Notes under the pieces: generated by a model
Told to the model about the DNA's origin: nothing
Databases searched by the model: none
The model's input: only the letters and a program-made list of their open reading frames with translations
Assembly: GCA_030037735.1 (NCBI GenBank)
Contig: JASHQC010000091.1
Location: 1 to 39,908, forward strand
Direction: 5' to 3'
Length of the DNA: 39,908 nucleotides
Source of the DNA: Thermoplasmata archaeon
GTDB lineage: Archaea; Thermoplasmatota; Thermoplasmata; Lutacidiplasmatales; UBA184
Shown here: in pieces, positions 7,793-16,615 of the stretch
Position numbering within the stretch: position 1 is the stretch's first letter
How the letters are laid out: each line of letters begins with the position of its first letter
Translations under genes and position numbers: made by a program

Positions 7793-8534
7793 GTCCCTCG
7801 ATCGTCTGAGCGTCCCAGAGCAGGATCCCCGGCGGGCTCTCCGCCCCGTCCACGAAGCCGTGCCAGTACACCACGGCTCCCTCGCCGAACAGCTCGGTGT
7901 AGGGTCCCAGTTGCCGCCGCAGGTTCTTGCGCAGCTCCACGTCGTCGCCGAAATTCGCCTTGGACTCGATCCATTGGAGCCGCTGGCCATAGAAGATGAT
8001 CGGCTGCTCGAGGAGCGCGTCCGGCGTCTTGGGATACTTTCCGCGGAGGTCCTTCTCGGTTTTGTACCGAACGCTATGCTTGTCGAGCCACGCGTAAAGC
8101 CGGGCTTCGCCGACTCGTCCTCGCTCGCGCTGCAGCTCCATGCCCTGGGGAGAGTAGACGAGGTCGCTCGCGAGCAATTCCCGCACCTCCGATTGGAGCC
8201 GGTGGGTCGGGGCCGTCGAGGGGTCTAGAAAACAGCCCCAGACCTGCTTGCGGGGCAGCTGGAGCTCGCGAAGGGTCATTTGCCCCAGGAGGACCGGCGG
8301 AAAGTCGAGTTCCCGGGCGATCTCGAGCATCCGCTTTCCGTGCCGCCATTGTCCGACCAACCGTGGCATCTGCCGCTTGATGACGTAGAACCGACGGGTC
8401 GCGTCCCGCGAGACGCGTTGGGTATGGATGATGAACAGCAGCTCGCGGTCGACGTGCTCGGAGGCGGAGAGCCGGTCGACGTCCGCGGGGGTCCTTAACA
8501 GGTCATAGTACCGGCGATACGTCTCGCGGTCCAT
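7623..8534 (-). CDS. CDIN1/C15orf41-family predicted nuclease (TPD domain)
   Basis: The 303-residue product is an archaeal homologue of human CDIN1 (C15orf41), the protein mutated in congenital dyserythropoietic anaemia type I and predicted to be a PD-(D/E)xK (Holliday-junction-resolvase-like) nuclease. Recognisable segments in order are an N-terminal helical DNA-binding region (about 35-95), then GRVGEARLYAWL (Glu143), the hallmark KTPD (Asp172) and QWIESKANFGDD (Glu190-x-Lys192), then VVYWHGF and GILLW. These supply the complete predicted active site. The conserved body ends near residue 248, exactly opposite the hisS stop. The remaining 55 residues are Arg/Gly/Pro-rich antisense of hisS and may not belong to the functional protein. 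It lies 87 nt downstream of nadE and probably has its own promoter. Confidence 0.85.
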   Translation of the reverse strand: MDRETYRRYYDLLRTPADVDRLSASEHVDRELLFIIHTQRVSRDATRRFYVIKRQMPRLVGQWRHGKRMLEIARELDFPPVLLGQMTLRELQLPRKQVWGCFLDPSTAPTHRLQSEVRELLASDLVYSPQGMELQRERGRVGEARLYAWLDKHSVRYKTEKDLRGKYPKTPDALLEQPIIFYGQRLQWIESKANFGDDVELRKNLRRQLGPYTELFGEGAVVYWHGFVDGAESPPGILLWDAQTIEGLTPEVEPRRVAIHAAHPTSGHVRVPHPERPPEVRRSGPGGHAGGPPPGAGGTSTGP

Positions 8535-8621
8535 GCAGGAAATCTCCGATAGGGGCCGACCAAATGAGGTCGGAACGGCTTCGGGAAAGCGTGTCCGCTA
8601 AAACCTTTGGCCGGCCCCGGG

Positions 8622-9428
8622 TCACTCTCGCCAATCGAGCCCAACGGTGCGCAAACCCAGTTTGGGGATCGGGGGGAGTCGCCGCTTGTGCCGGGTCCGC
8701 TCGATGGTCGCTTCGACCATTCGCACTCGTTCCAGGGGCACATGCGCAACCTCCGCGATCTCCTCTGGCGTCCGGAGCTGTTCGAAACCAAAGAGAATCT
8801 GGTCGAGCTCGGAGTACGGCAGACCGAGTTCCTCCTCATCCGTCTGTCCTTCCCACAAACCCGCGGTGGGAGGCCTCTCCTGGACCGATCGTGGCAGCTC
8901 CAGCCGGGCGGCCAGTTCTCGGACCTGTGTTTTGTACAGGTCCCCGATCGGGAGGAGATCCGCTCCCCCGTCGCCCCATTTCGTGAAATATCCCATAAGG
9001 AGCTCGGACTTGTTCCCGGTTCCTACCACCAGCAGACGCTGCTCGCGCGCCCAGAGGTAGTCCGAAATCATCCGGACGCGGGCCTTCACATTCCCCCAGC
9101 TGACCCGGTCCTTGACCTCTGGGAACATTTCGCGGAACGCCTGTTCCGGGCCATCGATATCGACTTCCCGGAAGGAGATTCCGAGGTGGCGGGCGTACTC
9201 GGCCACCTCTTGTCGGAGGACCGAAGGAAACAGCGAATCCGGCAGCAACAGTGAATGGGTCCGGTTCGCCCCTAACGCATCGCGGGCGAGCCGCGCGCAG
9301 AGAGCGGAGTCAATCCCGCCGCTGAGGCCGATCAGGACCCCTTCGGCCCCCGCCTCGGCAACATGCGCGCGAAGGAACTGGTGAATCGTCGCTTCCGTGA
9401 GGGGGGCGAGTTTCGGGACGAGGCTCAC
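8622..9428 (-). CDS. nadE: NH3-dependent NAD+ synthetase
   Basis: NadE amidates deamido-NAD+ to NAD+ using ATP and ammonia, the last step of NAD synthesis. SGGIDS near residues 35-40 is the P-loop of the N-type ATP pyrophosphatases. GTGNKSELLMGYFTKWGDGGADLLPIGDLYK is the characteristic active-site stretch (shown here as its key words GTGNKSE, YFTKWGDGGAD and GDLYKTQ). At 268 residues there is no glutaminase domain, so free ammonia is used. I chose the GTG at 9428 because it forms a GTGA overlap with the preceding gene's stop. A longer frame would run 20 residues into that gene. Confidence 0.94.
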   Translation of the reverse strand: MSLVPKLAPLTEATIHQFLRAHVAEAGAEGVLIGLSGGIDSALCARLARDALGANRTHSLLLPDSLFPSVLRQEVAEYARHLGISFREVDIDGPEQAFREMFPEVKDRVSWGNVKARVRMISDYLWAREQRLLVVGTGNKSELLMGYFTKWGDGGADLLPIGDLYKTQVRELAARLELPRSVQERPPTAGLWEGQTDEEELGLPYSELDQILFGFEQLRTPEEIAEVAHVPLERVRMVEATIERTRHKRRLPPIPKLGLRTVGLDWRE

Positions 9429-10444
9429 GCCTCCACCCCCAGCGGCTCGAGCAGGTTGTGGGTCCGCCACTCCGCGCCGCACGAACACGAAACGTCGGAC
9501 AGCACCTCGAACTGCTGCGATAACGAAGCCTCTTCGAGGGCCGCCATGAACCTCCGGTCACACGAACCACAGTTGTGCGGCCCACGGGCGAGGCCGCCGG
9601 CCGTGGGGAAGGTCATGAGCCGGCTCGTTCCCCGGTGGGCTGCGGACCGCCGCATGACTTCTGTGAGACTCCAAAGCCAAGGGGGTCGGTATCGGCCCCG
9701 ATGGTAAAGCCACTCGACCACCGTACCGTTCTGGATATGCACCGGGTTAATCGAGAGGGCGTCGAAGTGCGGAGCGGCGATCCGCACGGACGTCACGACG
9801 TCCTCGATTGCCTCTCTCTCGGTCAGGTACGGAGGCTTCAGCAAAAGGTACCCTTTGGCGCGAAGGCCCGTCCTCCGGATCCGGTCGGCCGCCTCCAGGT
9901 AGGCCTCCGGCGGCGAGTTCTTGCTGACGTATCGAAGGAGAACCTCCGGCTGGGTGCTTTCGAGGCCGAGAGCGACCTCGAGCTCCCCTGGAAATGCGCT
10001 CCGAAGGGGTTCAAGCGCCGTCCCCGTCGCGAATTCCGGGAGCGTTTCGAACAGCAGGCGGCGCGCCCGGGCCGCGAACCTCTCCACGATGCGCTGGCGT
10101 GAACCGGCGTCCACTTCCCGGTCGTCAAGGAAGCTTCCCGACGTGTAGATCTTGACGTACGGCTCGCCTTGGTAGACCCGGAGGGCGGAGTCGAGCTGCT
10201 GGGCAAGTTCTCCGGGCGTCGCCGAGCGTCCGAGGGTATCCTTGGCGTACCCGCACATCGAGCACCCCTTGAGGTCCGCCCAATAGCAGCCTCGGGTGCG
10301 CAAAATCAGGACGAAAGCCCGCACTCGCTCGTCCCCGAGCGCCTCGGCCTCCGTCCACTGGTTCACGTACTGGCTGGCCGAAGTCGTCCCTGCCGGCGGA
10401 GGCCGGCGATCCTTGGCGATCGAGCGCGCAATGGAGGCGGGCAT
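9425..10444 (-). CDS. Archaeosine biosynthesis radical SAM protein RaSEA
   Basis: This Elp3-like radical SAM enzyme (family formerly TIGR01210) converts the lysine-preQ0 adduct made by ArcS at tRNA position 15 into archaeosine. The 339-residue protein carries a CX7CX2C cluster motif, CYWADLKGCSMC (Cys53, Cys61, Cys64), which binds the [4Fe-4S] cluster. VKIYTSGSFLDD, ALGLES and a C-terminal set of cysteines (CGSC, CSCG) follow. The ATG at 10444 is preferred because it lies one base after the ribK stop; a longer frame overlaps ribK. The tgtA/arcS partner genes are not in the window. Confidence 0.88.
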   Translation of the reverse strand: MPASIARSIAKDRRPPPAGTTSASQYVNQWTEAEALGDERVRAFVLILRTRGCYWADLKGCSMCGYAKDTLGRSATPGELAQQLDSALRVYQGEPYVKIYTSGSFLDDREVDAGSRQRIVERFAARARRLLFETLPEFATGTALEPLRSAFPGELEVALGLESTQPEVLLRYVSKNSPPEAYLEAADRIRRTGLRAKGYLLLKPPYLTEREAIEDVVTSVRIAAPHFDALSINPVHIQNGTVVEWLYHRGRYRPPWLWSLTEVMRRSAAHRGTSRLMTFPTAGGLARGPHNCGSCDRRFMAALEEASLSQQFEVLSDVSCSCGAEWRTHNLLEPLGVEA

Positions 10445-10445
10445 T

Positions 10446-11132
10446 TCAGGACTCCTCGACTTCCACCGCCACCGTGTCTCCGTCGCGGACCCCAAGAGAT
10501 TCGCGGAGGCACTCGGGAGCGATCAACTCGACCACGTCCTGATAGTGGCTCCGGTCCGGCCGGATCAACTGGCAGGGTCGACCGTTGATGCGACCCGCGT
10601 AGCAGGTCGCTCCGCCGAAGGTGCGACCGCTGGCCTGGAATCCATCGATCCGGATTCCATCCCAGTGCCGCAGGCCATCAATGCGGAGCAACTCCTTCGG
10701 GTCGACACGGATGTTGAGCGTGCCGGGAAACGGGGTGTAGCCGAGCCGCTCCTGGAACTGAACGACGTATCCCGGTTGACTCAGGTAGTACCGCCCTTCG
10801 CCGAGGCCAGTGGAGACCTGCCCGGAGAACCGCAGGCGGGCCGGTCCCTCGAAGACCCGGCGATAGGCGTGAAACTCCTTGCGCAGCACCTCTACTCCGG
10901 CGGGAGTGAGCGTAAGCCGCTGCTTTCGGGCCCCCAGGGATCGGGAGATTAGTCCTTGCTTCGCGAGCTCCACGAGGTACCGGTCGGCGGCTTGCTGACT
11001 GACTTCCAAGTGTTCGCCGACCTCTCGGGAGGTGATCTCGACCGGGGTCCGCTCCGCACCGCCATGGGCGAGGAAGCGGAGGAGCTTCAGCTCCTCGGCC
11101 TTGACTCGAGGTCCCTTCGCCCGGCCGGTCAT
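10446..11132 (-). CDS. ribK: CTP-dependent riboflavin kinase with N-terminal wHTH (RbkR type)
   Basis: The 228-residue protein joins a winged helix-turn-helix (about residues 10-90) to the archaeal CTP-dependent riboflavin kinase domain. The first part includes VSQQAADRYLVELAKQGLI, the recognition-helix region. The kinase part begins near residue 97 and contains STGLGEGRYYLS, GYTPFPGTLNI and RSHYQDVVELIAP, all family signatures. It makes FMN from riboflavin and CTP. This domain pair is known as RbkR, in which the HTH half represses riboflavin genes in several archaea. That regulatory role is inferred here, as I see no obvious operator. It lies 18 nt after lsm and 1 nt before the RaSEA gene. 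Confidence 0.92.
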   Translation of the reverse strand: MTGRAKGPRVKAEELKLLRFLAHGGAERTPVEITSREVGEHLEVSQQAADRYLVELAKQGLISRSLGARKQRLTLTPAGVEVLRKEFHAYRRVFEGPARLRFSGQVSTGLGEGRYYLSQPGYVVQFQERLGYTPFPGTLNIRVDPKELLRIDGLRHWDGIRIDGFQASGRTFGGATCYAGRINGRPCQLIRPDRSHYQDVVELIAPECLRESLGVRDGDTVAVEVEES

Positions 11133-11150
11133 ACCGACGGTCCCGGCGGT

Positions 11151-11390
11151 CTAGTTCCGCTTCGGGGGCAGCCCCGCGGAGGCGGTCAGGCTGATAACGT
11201 TCGACCCGCGGACGAGCACCCGGCCCAAGCGGCGGGACCCCTCCGCAGTGGTCTCTTCCACGTCGTCCAGCACGAGGTTCATGTGGTCATCGAGGCCGAG
11301 GAGACGGCCGGCCAGCTCGCGGCTGTCCTTGAGCCGGAGCGATACCCGCTGTTCGACCATCCGTTCGAGCAGACCGGCCGGCGTGGACAT
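11151..11390 (-). CDS. Archaeal Sm-like RNA-binding protein
   Basis: The 79-residue protein has both halves of the Sm fold. The Sm1 motif is RVSLRLKDSRELAGRLLGLDDHMNLVLDDVEE (key elements: L-K-D, G-x-L-x-x-x-D-x-H-M-N-L) and the Sm2 motif is RGSNVISL near residue 60. Such proteins form heptameric rings that bind U-rich RNA and probably tRNA-derived RNAs. It is the first gene of the lsm-ribK-RaSEA-nadE operon and has a TATA-like element about 30 nt upstream, consistent with a very short leader. Confidence 0.93.
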   Translation of the reverse strand: MSTPAGLLERMVEQRVSLRLKDSRELAGRLLGLDDHMNLVLDDVEETTAEGSRRLGRVLVRGSNVISLTASAGLPPKRN

Positions 11391-11417
11391 CGGCGGGCCG
11401 ACGACCTGAGGGACGGG

Positions 11418-11424
11418 GATAAGT
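11418..11424 (-). promoter_or_regulatory. TATA-like element of the lsm operon
   Basis: The minus strand reads ACTTATC, preceded by a GGAAAG that could act as BRE. It is centred about 31 nt before the lsm ATG at 11390. No other A/T-rich element exists in the 115-nt divergent spacer. Confidence 0.45.
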
Positions 11425-11505
11425 CTTTCCGGCGTCCGGTCGGTGGAGCGTCCGTTACCGAGGGCCGGGGGTCAGCGTAATGCGTTGGAAAGGGAGCGCC
11501 CGCAC

Positions 11506-12633
11506 GTGAGCGCGGGTTCAGAATCGACCGGTTTCGGTGAGACGGCGATCACCGGCATTGACGGGGGACATGGCGTCCTCACTTACCGCGGATACCGGAT
11601 CGAAGACGTCGTCGAGCATCTGGGGTACGAGTCCACTGTGGGCCTCTTGCTCTGGGGTACGCGGCCGGGGGACTCAGCAGCCCATGACGTAGCGGCGGAG
11701 CTCCGCAGCCAGCGCGGGTTGTCTCCCGAGCTTGCCCGCGTCCTCGAAGTCCTGCCTCCTGACTCGCCCCCAGTCGACGGCTTCCGGACGCTCGTGTCCG
11801 CGATGAACGACATGGCCCGAGCCGTTCCGCCGACGGTGAATGAGGCGCTCGAGCTCATCGCACGAAGTCCTACCATCGTCGCTCGACTCCACCGACGAAC
11901 CGTGGGAGGACTGCCTCGGGAACCGGATCCGCAGCTCGGACACGTGGCCAATTACCTCGCCATGGTGCAGGGGACGACGCCCGCGGCCGAGCGGGTCCGA
12001 GCCCTCGAACGGTACTTCGTCCTCCTCGCGGACCACGGCATCTCCGCGTCCACGTTGGCTTTGCGGGTGGTCCTGTCGACACGTTCCGACCTTGTGTCGG
12101 CCGTCTCCGCGGCACTGGGTGCCCTCAAGGGTCCTCTTCATGGGGGCGCTCCGCCCGAAGTGCTGGAAATGCTGGATGCAGTCGGTTCGGTGGACCAGGT
12201 CGAGTCATGGATCGACCGAACCCTCGACCAGCGAGGACGGTTGTACGGGTTCGGCCATCCGACGTATCGGGTGGAGGACCCTCGCGCGACGCTGCTGCGA
12301 CGCTACGCCCAAGAGGTGGCGGCCCCAGACCGCTACAATCTGGCACGACGATTCGAAGAGGTCGCGCTGGAGCGATTGGCCCGGCGTCGACCGGATCAAC
12401 CGCTGTTCACGAACGTCGACTTTTACGGGGCGGTGCTGCTCGAAGGCGTAGGACTGCCCCGAGAGCTGTTCACGCCGACCTTCGCGCTGGCCCGGACGGC
12501 GGGCTGGTCAGCTCACGCGCTCGAACAAGTGGCGCAGAACCGCATGGTCCGTCCGCCGGAGCGGTACGTCGGCCCGGCGCCGCGGCCGTGGGGAGCGAAG
12601 CCGACTGCCCCACCGCGTCGACGGCGGGTCTAG
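11506..12633 (+). CDS. Citrate synthase family protein
   Basis: This enzyme condenses acetyl-CoA with oxaloacetate to citrate; 2-methylcitrate synthase is an alternative because the family overlaps. The three catalytic residues are visible in their family contexts: His in [14 protein letters not shown], His in [14 protein letters not shown] and Asp in [11 protein letters not shown]. The N-terminal [16 protein letters not shown] is also diagnostic. I chose GTG 11506, which begins [21 protein letters not shown] as in homologues. TTG 11485 or GTG 11443 would add 7 or 21 unconserved residues. The product is about 375 residues. The C-terminal tail is Pro/Arg-rich, and the stop overlaps the dnaK stop by 4 nt, tail to tail. 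Confidence 0.9.
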   Translation: MSAGSESTGFGETAITGIDGGHGVLTYRGYRIEDVVEHLGYESTVGLLLWGTRPGDSAAHDVAAELRSQRGLSPELARVLEVLPPDSPPVDGFRTLVSAMNDMARAVPPTVNEALELIARSPTIVARLHRRTVGGLPREPDPQLGHVANYLAMVQGTTPAAERVRALERYFVLLADHGISASTLALRVVLSTRSDLVSAVSAALGALKGPLHGGAPPEVLEMLDAVGSVDQVESWIDRTLDQRGRLYGFGHPTYRVEDPRATLLRRYAQEVAAPDRYNLARRFEEVALERLARRRPDQPLFTNVDFYGAVLLEGVGLPRELFTPTFALARTAGWSAHALEQVAQNRMVRPPERYVGPAPRPWGAKPTAPPRRRRV

Positions 12634-14531
12634 CTCTCGGTCTTCTCGTCCCCGGGCTGCTTGTTGACGACCTTGAAGTCCGCGTCGACCGGGCCGCTGC
12701 CAGCGGAGTTGGATCCGCCGGCCTCGCCGGCCCCACCGGCCGGCTCCTGGGGGGAACCGGTCGGGGGCGGCGCCTGCTGCGCTGCTTCGTAGAGCTTCTG
12801 CGAGATCTGGTGGATCGTCCTGGTCAGCTCGTCGGTCTTCTGCTTCAGAAGCGAAACGTCCTTGGAGTCGAGCACCGCGCGTAGCTCTTCGACCTTCGCG
12901 TGCACCGCCTGGGCGTCCGCTTCGGGGATCTTGTCCTTCGCGTCGGTCAGGATCCGCTCCGCCTCGTAGGTCAGTGCCTCGGCCCGGTTGCGGGTCTCGG
13001 CCTGGTCGTGGCGAGTCTTGTCCTCGGCGGCGAACTGCTCCGCCTGCTTCAGCATCCGGTCAATCTCCTCCTTCGAGAGCTTGGTCGATGCCGTGATGGT
13101 AATGCCCTGCTTCTTGCTGGTCGCGAGGTCCTTCGCCGACACATTGAGGATTCCGTTCGCGTCGATGTCGAACGAGACCTCAATCTGGGGCACGCCGCGG
13201 GGCGCGAGAGGGATGCCGGTCAGCATGAAGTTCCCTAGGGCCACGTTGTCGGAGGCCATCGGCCGCTCGCCCTGGGAGACCTTGATCTCGACAGAACTCT
13301 GACTGTCGGCCGCCGTGGTAAAGATCTGACTCTTCCGGGTCGGAATCGTCGTGTTGCGCTCGATGAGCTTGGTGAACACACCGCCCATCGTCTCGACGCC
13401 GAGGGAGAGCGGCGTCACGTCGAGGAGGAGGATGTCCTTCACCTCGCCCGCGAGCACGCCGGCCTGAATCGAGGCGCCCATCGCCACGCATTCCATCGGG
13501 TCGACGCCGTGCTCGATCGGCCGACCGATGAGCTGTTCCACGAACTTCTGCACCATCGGCATGCGCGTCGGTCCGCCGACGAGGATGATCCGGTCGATCT
13601 GTTGTTTCGAGAGCTTGCCGTCCGAGATCGCCTGCTCGACCGGTGCCTTGCAGCGGTCGATCAGAGGTCGGAGGAGCTCCTCGAGCTTGGCGCGGGTGAG
13701 CGTCAGAGCGAGATGCTTCGGGCCCTCACTGGTGGCGGTGAGGAATGGGAGGTTGACCTGTGTCTCGAGCGTGGAAGAGAGTTCGATCTTCGCCTTCTCC
13801 GCGGCGTCCCGGACGCGTTGCATGGCCATCTTGTCGGACCGGATGTCGATCCCTGACTCCTTCCGGAACTCGCTCGCGATGTAGTCGGCGAGTGAGGTGT
13901 CCATGTCGGTGCCGCCCAGCTGGGTGTCCCCGCTGGTCGACACCACCTCGAAGACGCCCTCACCGAATTCCATGATCGTGACATCGAGCGTCCCTCCCCC
14001 CAGGTCGAACACCAGAATCTTCTGGGACTTCCCGGCCTTGTCGAGACCGTAGGCAAGCGAGGCGGCGGTCGGCTCGTTAATGATCCGTACGACTTCGAGG
14101 CCGGCGATTTGCCCGGCATCCTTCGTCGCCTGTCGCTGGTTGTCGTTGAAGTACGCGGGGACCGTAATGACGGCTTTCTGGATCTTCTCGCCCAGGAAGG
14201 TCTCGGCGTCCCGCTTGATCTTCTGGAGCAGGAAGGCCGAGAGCTGCTGGGGAGTGTACTCCTTGCCGTCGGGGCCTCGGTACCGAAAATCGGTGCCCAT
14301 CTTCCTCTTGAACGCGGTGAACGTGTACTGCGCGTTCGAAACCGCTTGGCGCCGCGCCGGTTCGCCGACAATCAGCTGACCATCCTTGGCGAACGCCACA
14401 TACGACGGGAAGGCTTTGCCCCCGCCGACAGTGGTTCCTTCCGCGCTCGGGATGATGACAGGGCGTCCGCCCTCGAGGACGGCCGCCGCCGAGTTGCTGG
14501 TTCCTAGGTCGATTCCGATGATCTTCGCCAT
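12630..14531 (-). CDS. dnaK: Hsp70 chaperone DnaK
   Basis: DnaK is an ATP-driven chaperone of nascent and misfolded proteins. The 633-residue product begins [14 protein letters not shown] (phosphate-1 loop). It contains [13 protein letters not shown] (phosphate 2) and [13 protein letters not shown] (adenosine motif), then the linker [11 protein letters not shown], the beta-sandwich substrate domain and a helical lid with a Gly-rich tail. The C-terminus retains the bacterial-like VDADFKVV. The family in archaea is generally ascribed to transfer from bacteria. No grpE or dnaJ adjoins it here, whereas these commonly cluster with it. A TATA element lies about 70 nt upstream. Confidence 0.97.
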   Translation of the reverse strand: MAKIIGIDLGTSNSAAAVLEGGRPVIIPSAEGTTVGGGKAFPSYVAFAKDGQLIVGEPARRQAVSNAQYTFTAFKRKMGTDFRYRGPDGKEYTPQQLSAFLLQKIKRDAETFLGEKIQKAVITVPAYFNDNQRQATKDAGQIAGLEVVRIINEPTAASLAYGLDKAGKSQKILVFDLGGGTLDVTIMEFGEGVFEVVSTSGDTQLGGTDMDTSLADYIASEFRKESGIDIRSDKMAMQRVRDAAEKAKIELSSTLETQVNLPFLTATSEGPKHLALTLTRAKLEELLRPLIDRCKAPVEQAISDGKLSKQQIDRIILVGGPTRMPMVQKFVEQLIGRPIEHGVDPMECVAMGASIQAGVLAGEVKDILLLDVTPLSLGVETMGGVFTKLIERNTTIPTRKSQIFTTAADSQSSVEIKVSQGERPMASDNVALGNFMLTGIPLAPRGVPQIEVSFDIDANGILNVSAKDLATSKKQGITITASTKLSKEEIDRMLKQAEQFAAEDKTRHDQAETRNRAEALTYEAERILTDAKDKIPEADAQAVHAKVEELRAVLDSKDVSLLKQKTDELTRTIHQISQKLYEAAQQAPPPTGSPQEPAGGAGEAGGSNSAGSGPVDADFKVVNKQPGDEKTES

Positions 14532-14599
14532 GATTGGGATACCTCTCTAACTGTCGCGCCGGTGAGGGCGCAATTTCAATAGGAGAATGCCTGCATTAC

Positions 14600-14607
14600 T
14601 ATAAAAA
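14600..14607 (-). promoter_or_regulatory. TATA box of dnaK
   Basis: The minus strand reads TTTTTATA within an unusually A/T-rich patch (14592-14610). Transcription would start near 14577, giving a leader of about 45 nt before the dnaK ATG at 14531. The leader contains a GGCGCGACAG/inverted GCGCC-like segment that could fold. Control by heat shock is plausible but not shown. Confidence 0.55.
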
Positions 14608-14745
14608 TACTGCCTTCCGGCTCCGCGCGATTCCCCGGGGACCCGTTGCCGCTCGCGCCCTGGACACCCTCCCGTGATCGCTTCCCGCAGACCGCCCGCG
14701 CCCATATGCTTGGTGAGCGGAGCCCGCTCGCGGTCCCGAGCTCTT

Positions 14746-15222
14746 CTAGGCCCGCTCGTACAGCTGGTAGGTCGCCACGCCTCGCCCGAATACGAGGCCG
14801 GAGCGGATGGCAAAAAGACCTTGGATAAGGACGGGGACGTCCGATGCGGTCGCCGAGAGGGTGACGGTCGGCAGACCGATCGCGATCTCGATCGAAGCGG
14901 GGCCGAAGTAGAGTACCAACCCGGGACGGACGACCCACAGGCCGAGATAGAATCCGATTAGCTCGATTCCGTACTGGTAGAACCACGTTCCATCCTCTCT
15001 CCGCGTGACCCGCACGAGTCGGCCGGTGATCGACAGCGTGGCGAGGGCCGCCGCCGCCAGCCCGACCACATCGATGGTTGTCGACGTGGGAAACGCCCAT
15101 GGAACCGTCGGGATCGTCTCGTACTTCGTCAACGGGAAGAGGAGGACGATCAGGACGGGAATCCAGGATCCGACCGGAGGAGTACCTCCTCCCTCGGTAG
15201 CTGCGAAAGGACCGAGGGCCAA
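14746..15222 (-). CDS. Small membrane protein, four predicted helices
   Basis: The 158-residue protein has four hydrophobic stretches: WIPVLIVLLFPLTKY (about 20-34), VVGLAAAALATLSITG (52-67), YGIELIGFYLGLWVVRPGLVLYF (85-107) and a C-terminal segment around LIQGLFAIRSGLVFG. It resembles no family I can name. The start is TTG at 15222; no in-frame ATG or GTG lies nearby upstream, so the start is uncertain. The gene stands alone between dnaK and a divergent amidohydrolase gene. Between its stop and the dnaK start (14532-14745) I see only the dnaK promoter. Confidence 0.6.
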   Translation of the reverse strand: MALGPFAATEGGGTPPVGSWIPVLIVLLFPLTKYETIPTVPWAFPTSTTIDVVGLAAAALATLSITGRLVRVTRREDGTWFYQYGIELIGFYLGLWVVRPGLVLYFGPASIEIAIGLPTVTLSATASDVPVLIQGLFAIRSGLVFGRGVATYQLYERA

Positions 15223-15381
15223 TCCAGGTGACGAGGAGCGCTTGGACGCCGACCGCGGCCTCTGGCGTACTCGACATGAGAATTCGGGGCCACAGCGCCC
15301 GGGGCTCTCTCGGCGGAATGGGATTTATCGTTCGGGTCCAGGTCCCGACCCGCCCCGGCGTTCGATCTGCCGAGGGGGTCG

Positions 15382-15388
15382 TTATTAG
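15382..15388 (+). promoter_or_regulatory. TATA box of the M20/SufS operon
   Basis: TTATTAG is centred 28 nt before the ATG at 15413, so the mRNA should start at or very near the initiation codon. Confidence 0.55.
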
Positions 15389-15412
15389 ACCGAGCCCGTT
15401 TGCTGGCGTGCG

Positions 15413-16615
15413 ATGGCCCGGGCGAAGAATCACTGGACCCGGGAGGCGCGACGACAACTTCCCGCGCTCCGCGCCTGGCGGGCTGCCTTTCACCGAGAGC
15501 CCGAACTCTCCAACCAGGAGACCCGGACCCGCGAGAAAGTGCTCCGCGCCCTCGCAGGGCTGGGAATCCCCGCCCAGAGCTTCTCCGACGGTTTCAACGG
15601 GGTCATCGGCACAGTCGAATCGGACCGGGCCGGTCCGGTCGTGGCGCTCCGTGCCGACATGGATGCTCTCCCGATCACGGAGGAGACCGGCGCCCCCTTT
15701 TCGTCCAAGTTCGGCGGCACGATGCATGCCTGCGGCCATGACGTGCACATGGCCTGCCTTCTCGGCGCCGGTGCGGTCCTCACGCGGAATCGGTCTCACC
15801 TCCGTGGTACGGTGAAGCTGATCTTCCAGCCGGCCGAAGAGGAGGGCCAGCGGGGCGGCGCCCTCCCCCTGCTTGAACGGGGGGCGTTCGAGAACCCTCG
15901 AGTGGACTATGTGTTGGGACAGCACGTGGCCGCCGAGGTGCCGATTGGATCGGTGGGCTGGAAGAAGGGCGCCTTGATGGCCTCCCCTGATCATTTCGAA
16001 ATCCGGGTTCGGGGGACGCCAGGGCACGCTTCCACCCCGCACCAAGGCCCCGACGCGATCCTGGCGGCAGCCGAGATTGTTACGGGGCTCCAGGCGATGG
16101 TGAGCCGGGTCCGCAACCCGGTTGACCCAGTGGTCGTGACCGTCGGCACGATTCACGGTGGCACGCGTCACAACATCATCCCTCGGGATGTGGTCCTCAC
16201 CGGCACGGTTCGGACCGTGGATCCGAAGACCCGCGTGCAAACGGAGGCGTGGATCCGGCGACGCGTCCGGCTCTTGGCCGGCAGCATGGGCGCTTCCGCG
16301 CACATCCGCTACCGTCACGGATACCCGGTTCTCGTCAACAACCCCGTGGCGACCCAGCGCGTCGTCGACGCGCTCGCGATCGAACTCGGCCCGGACCGGC
16401 TCGTGGAGCTCAAGTACCCCGGCATGGGGGGTGAGGACTTCGCCCGCTACCTTGAACGGGTCCCGGGAACTTTCCTTCGCCTTGGAGTGGCGAGCCCGGC
16501 CATGACCGCCTCCTCGCACAGTGCCGGATTCCTCCCACCGGAATCGGCGTTGGTGGTCGGAACCGCTACCCTAGTCGCCGGAACGCTCGGCCTTCAGAGC
16601 GAAGGACGCGGATGA
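15413..16615 (+). CDS. M20 family metallo-amidohydrolase
   Basis: This zinc or manganese amidohydrolase belongs to the M20D subgroup (IAA-amino acid hydrolase, hippurate hydrolase, N-acyl-amino acid hydrolase). Seen in order are AFHREPELSNQE, RADMDALPITEETG, MHACGHDVHMA (Cys and His ligands), FQPAEEEGQRGG (catalytic Glu pair), the dimerisation domain with VRGTPGHASTP, and the C-terminal GGEDFARYLERVPG and SSHSAGFLP (last metal His). The length of 400 residues is normal and no signal peptide is present, so it is cytosolic. The exact substrate cannot be inferred. Its stop overlaps the ATG of the next gene as ATGA. Confidence 0.9.
   Translation: MARAKNHWTREARRQLPALRAWRAAFHREPELSNQETRTREKVLRALAGLGIPAQSFSDGFNGVIGTVESDRAGPVVALRADMDALPITEETGAPFSSKFGGTMHACGHDVHMACLLGAGAVLTRNRSHLRGTVKLIFQPAEEEGQRGGALPLLERGAFENPRVDYVLGQHVAAEVPIGSVGWKKGALMASPDHFEIRVRGTPGHASTPHQGPDAILAAAEIVTGLQAMVSRVRNPVDPVVVTVGTIHGGTRHNIIPRDVVLTGTVRTVDPKTRVQTEAWIRRRVRLLAGSMGASAHIRYRHGYPVLVNNPVATQRVVDALAIELGPDRLVELKYPGMGGEDFARYLERVPGTFLRLGVASPAMTASSHSAGFLPPESALVVGTATLVAGTLGLQSEGRG

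Noticed and set aside
14576-16519. Open frame of 647 codons on the minus strand
   Set aside because: It is antisense to the M20 amidohydrolase and runs into the membrane protein and dnaK leader. Composition is Arg/Pro/Gly-rich with no family motif, as expected for shadow frames in GC-rich DNA.
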